From Helicobacter_B zhangjianzhongii (lineage in GTDB: Bacteria > Campylobacterota > Campylobacteria > Campylobacterales > Helicobacteraceae): a stretch of DNA of 64,000 bases. Positions 62,539 to 64,000 of this stretch are shown here, in pieces. Below the pieces are notes generated by a model, which searched no databases, had not been told where the DNA came from, and saw only the letters and a list, made by a program, of their open reading frames with translations. Both the position numbers and the translations under genes were made by a program. Numbering within the stretch: position 1 is the first letter of the stretch; each line of letters opens with the position of its first letter. The stretch is taken from positions 62,001 through 126,000 of the forward strand of contig NZ_JANURN010000005.1 of NCBI RefSeq assembly GCF_030249855.1. The letters are read 5' to 3'.

Positions 62539-64000
62539 AAGGCTTTTTGGCTTGGAGAATGAGTTTTACAAAGTGGGGCTAGAATCTAGCTTTAACGATC
62601 TCTCAAGGGCTGTGTGCGAGAGTGGGTTTGATGATTTTAGCCCAGAGGGTGTTACAAGCTTTTTAAGCTTCCGTTATCCAATTTTGCATCACACGATGTT
62701 TGCAGGCTTTAAAAGAAGCGATGAATATAGAGGACTAGAATCCACTTTATCCTTTGGGCAGGGCAGATACACAAATATGCAGCAAGCCAAAGTGATAGCA
62801 GAATTTTTGCTGCTACAAGCCATTGAAAAAAAGGTAGCAAATGCTAGGAGGATAGGTATAGCCTTAAGCGGTGGGCTAGATAGCTCGCTGATTGTAGCGA
62901 TGTGCAGGGCATTGTATCCACACAGAGACATCTACACATATAGCATAGGATTTTATGGCGATGATGAGTTTAAATACGCAAGAAAAGTGGCAAAGAAATT
63001 TGCCACCAAGCATTATGAAAAGACGCTTGGGTATAAAGAGTTTTTTGGCGATGATTCTTGGCTAAAGGCACTTATCAAGCAAAAAGCCGCGCCCTTGCAC
63101 CCCAATGAGCTGCCTCTAGCTTACGCACAAGCCCAAGCGCGCAAGGACTGCTGCGATGTGGTGCTGTGTGGCGAGGGGGCTGATGATGTCTTTGGCGGGT
63201 ATTCGCATAATCTTATGCTCTATGCCAGCTATGTGGGCGAGCCGCAGAAATTTTATGCCTATATTTTGGAGCATTATCGCTACTTTTCATACTCCACTAT
63301 GCGATCTCTAATCCACGATAAATATATAGCCGATGATACTGCTATGATCGCGCCAATATTTCGCAGCAATGCGCCAAAAGATTTGCGCGATTATATGCTC
63401 TACTTTATCCAAGCCCTGCACACAAGGGGGCTTATAGAAAGAGGGGCTAATGCCCTGCGCTTTTATGGCTTTAATGATGGGTTTGTATTTTTGGATTCTA
63501 GTCTTATTGATTTTGTCAATAATCTGCCCTTTTCTTACAAGCTGCATACAAAAGCCCCCGTGCAAATACCGATTAAAGACTATAAAAGCTTTAGCGATAC
63601 GCATTGTGAGAGCAAGTTTTTGCTAAAGAAAATCGCCAAATCTTACCTGCCTAGCTCTATCATCACTAGGGAGAAAAAGGGCTTCCCCGTGCCTTTTGCC
63701 CTGTGGGATAAGCAAAAAGCCTTTGATATACAAGTGGATTCTAGTGTGTTTAAAAGCGATGATTTGAGCTGCTGCAATGCGTGGGAAAAGTTTATGATCT
63801 ATAATCTTAATGCGTTTGTGGAGGTGTTTGGGGGGTATCGCAGACAAACGGGGGGGGGGGGGGGTAAATATTTAAGGGATTCAGCTTGTGGGCTAGAATC
63901 GCGGATTTCATCGCCGCGCTTCGTCGATAGACCACTAGTCTTATCTTCCTTGCGCGGCTTGAAAAGCCACGATTCTATCTCCACAATCTTAGAATCCTAT
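62522..64000 (+). CDS. Asparagine synthetase-like amidotransferase lacking the glutaminase domain; frame open to window end
   Basis: The gene starts at ATG 62522 after AAGGAGACAAGATC, overlapping the long radical SAM frame. The PP-loop is IGIALSGGLDSSLIVAM (about residue 120), and VLCGEGADDVFGGYSHNL is the second AsnB signature. There is no N-terminal catalytic Cys and no glutaminase domain, so it would use ammonia or a partner, or adenylate a carboxylate for another transfer. Homology seems to end at FVEVFGGY, just before a G15 run. With 15 G the frame continues into a mosaic repeat and leaves the window. With 14 it would end four codons later, and with 16 at once. Repeat-derived GLESTLS and QVDSSV lie inside the domain. 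It probably modifies the same glycan as its neighbours. Confidence 0.8.
   Translation, partial: MRLEHRRLFGLENEFYKVGLESSFNDLSRAVCESGFDDFSPEGVTSFLSFRYPILHHTMFAGFKRSDEYRGLESTLSFGQGRYTNMQQAKVIAEFLLLQAIEKKVANARRIGIALSGGLDSSLIVAMCRALYPHRDIYTYSIGFYGDDEFKYARKVAKKFATKHYEKTLGYKEFFGDDSWLKALIKQKAAPLHPNELPLAYAQAQARKDCCDVVLCGEGADDVFGGYSHNLMLYASYVGEPQKFYAYILEHYRYFSYSTMRSLIHDKYIADDTAMIAPIFRSNAPKDLRDYMLYFIQALHTRGLIERGANALRFYGFNDGFVFLDSSLIDFVNNLPFSYKLHTKAPVQIPIKDYKSFSDTHCESKFLLKKIAKSYLPSSIITREKKGFPVPFALWDKQKAFDIQVDSSVFKSDDLSCCNAWEKFMIYNLNAFVEVFGGYRRQTGGGGGKYLRDSACGLESRISSPRFVDRPLVLSSLRGLKSHDSISTILESY
63850..63864 (+). repeat. Poly-G tract (G15) at the 3' end of the asparagine synthetase-like gene
   Basis: Fifteen G preceded by CAGACAAAC. 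Because it follows the conserved domain, length changes would alter only the C-terminal tail or a fusion with downstream sequence, not abolish the enzyme. Confidence 0.85.
63866..64000. repeat. Mosaic intergenic repeat, copy 5 (truncated by window end)
   Basis: Contains GGATTCAGCTTGTGGGCTAG, the arm GCTAGAATCGCGG and the core GTCGATAGACCACTAGTCTT with CTTGCGCGGCTTGAAAA. The opposite arm is CCACGATTCTATC, followed by AATCTTAGAATCC. It lies directly after the G15 tract and is at present translated as the tail of the asparagine synthetase-like frame. Confidence 0.72.

Noticed and set aside
59461..64000. Teichoic-acid cluster of a Gram-positive organism
   Set aside because: TagD/TagF-like genes alone might suggest this, but the whole neighbourhood and gene order are Campylobacterota, with outer-membrane proteins and RND pumps present.

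Overview
This window comes from a Campylobacterota genome and most probably from the genus Helicobacter. The supporting evidence is gene order: ddl/hydrolase/murF/HIT; aroQ next to an M24 peptidase; a 14-gene complex I operon in which nuoE and nuoF are replaced by the two Campylobacterota-type genes; pflA and a phosphohexomutase directly after nuoN; and ylxR/infB/rbfA/rimP. A futalosine-pathway mqnE, flhB and a Hcp-like Sel1 protein fit the same group. I cannot name the species. No rRNA, CRISPR array, prophage or insertion sequence is visible.

Layout: 1-1765 is a TonB-dependent receptor broken by one amber codon. 2026-8573 holds purN, an antiporter, ddl, an unusual hydrolase-acylphosphatase fusion, murF and a HIT protein. 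8584-16535 holds an ankyrin protein, mqnE, flhB, pheS-pheT and aroA. 16555-22047 has ispH and a marR/adaptor/RND efflux operon. 22048-26598 mixes repeat-filled spacers with a TRL-family lipoprotein, a DUF268-type gene, aroQ and a peptidase. 26599-41174 is the nuo operon, followed by pflA and a phosphohexomutase. 45590-49714 has hup, tRNA-Arg(CCT), a Sel1-repeat protein, psd, thiL and a small outer-membrane protein. 49711-53831 (minus) carries a phase-variable membrane protein, an AT-rich orphan and an ABC-F ATPase. 54095-59456 has ccoG and the ylxR-infB-rbfA-rimP translation cluster. 59461-64000 is a surface-glycan operon: glycerophosphotransferase-like protein, TagD-like cytidylyltransferase, radical SAM protein and asparagine-synthetase-like protein.

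The most striking content is repeat biology. A 15-bp motif (AAAAGTGGATTCTAG, either strand) occurs about 45 times, in spacers and in frame inside conserved genes, where it adds Lys-Val-Asp-Ser, Leu-Glu-Ser-Thr-Phe or Arg-Ile-His-Phe segments. A second element of about 42 bp (ends TGGATTGCC and CAATGACAG) lies in spacers and inside aroA and the hydrolase gene. A third, 200-330 bp mosaic element fills the long spacers; its outer arms differ between copies but remain self-complementary within each copy.

A second theme is phase variation. Poly-G/C tracts of 9 to 15 lie in five genes with predicted surface or glycan roles. As sequenced, two are out of frame (49711-51364 and 61481-62538), two are in frame (23418-24350 and 59461-61050), and one tract sits at the 3' end of its gene (62522-64000). 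A 20-base T tract lies just upstream of the promoter region of the TRL-like lipoprotein gene.
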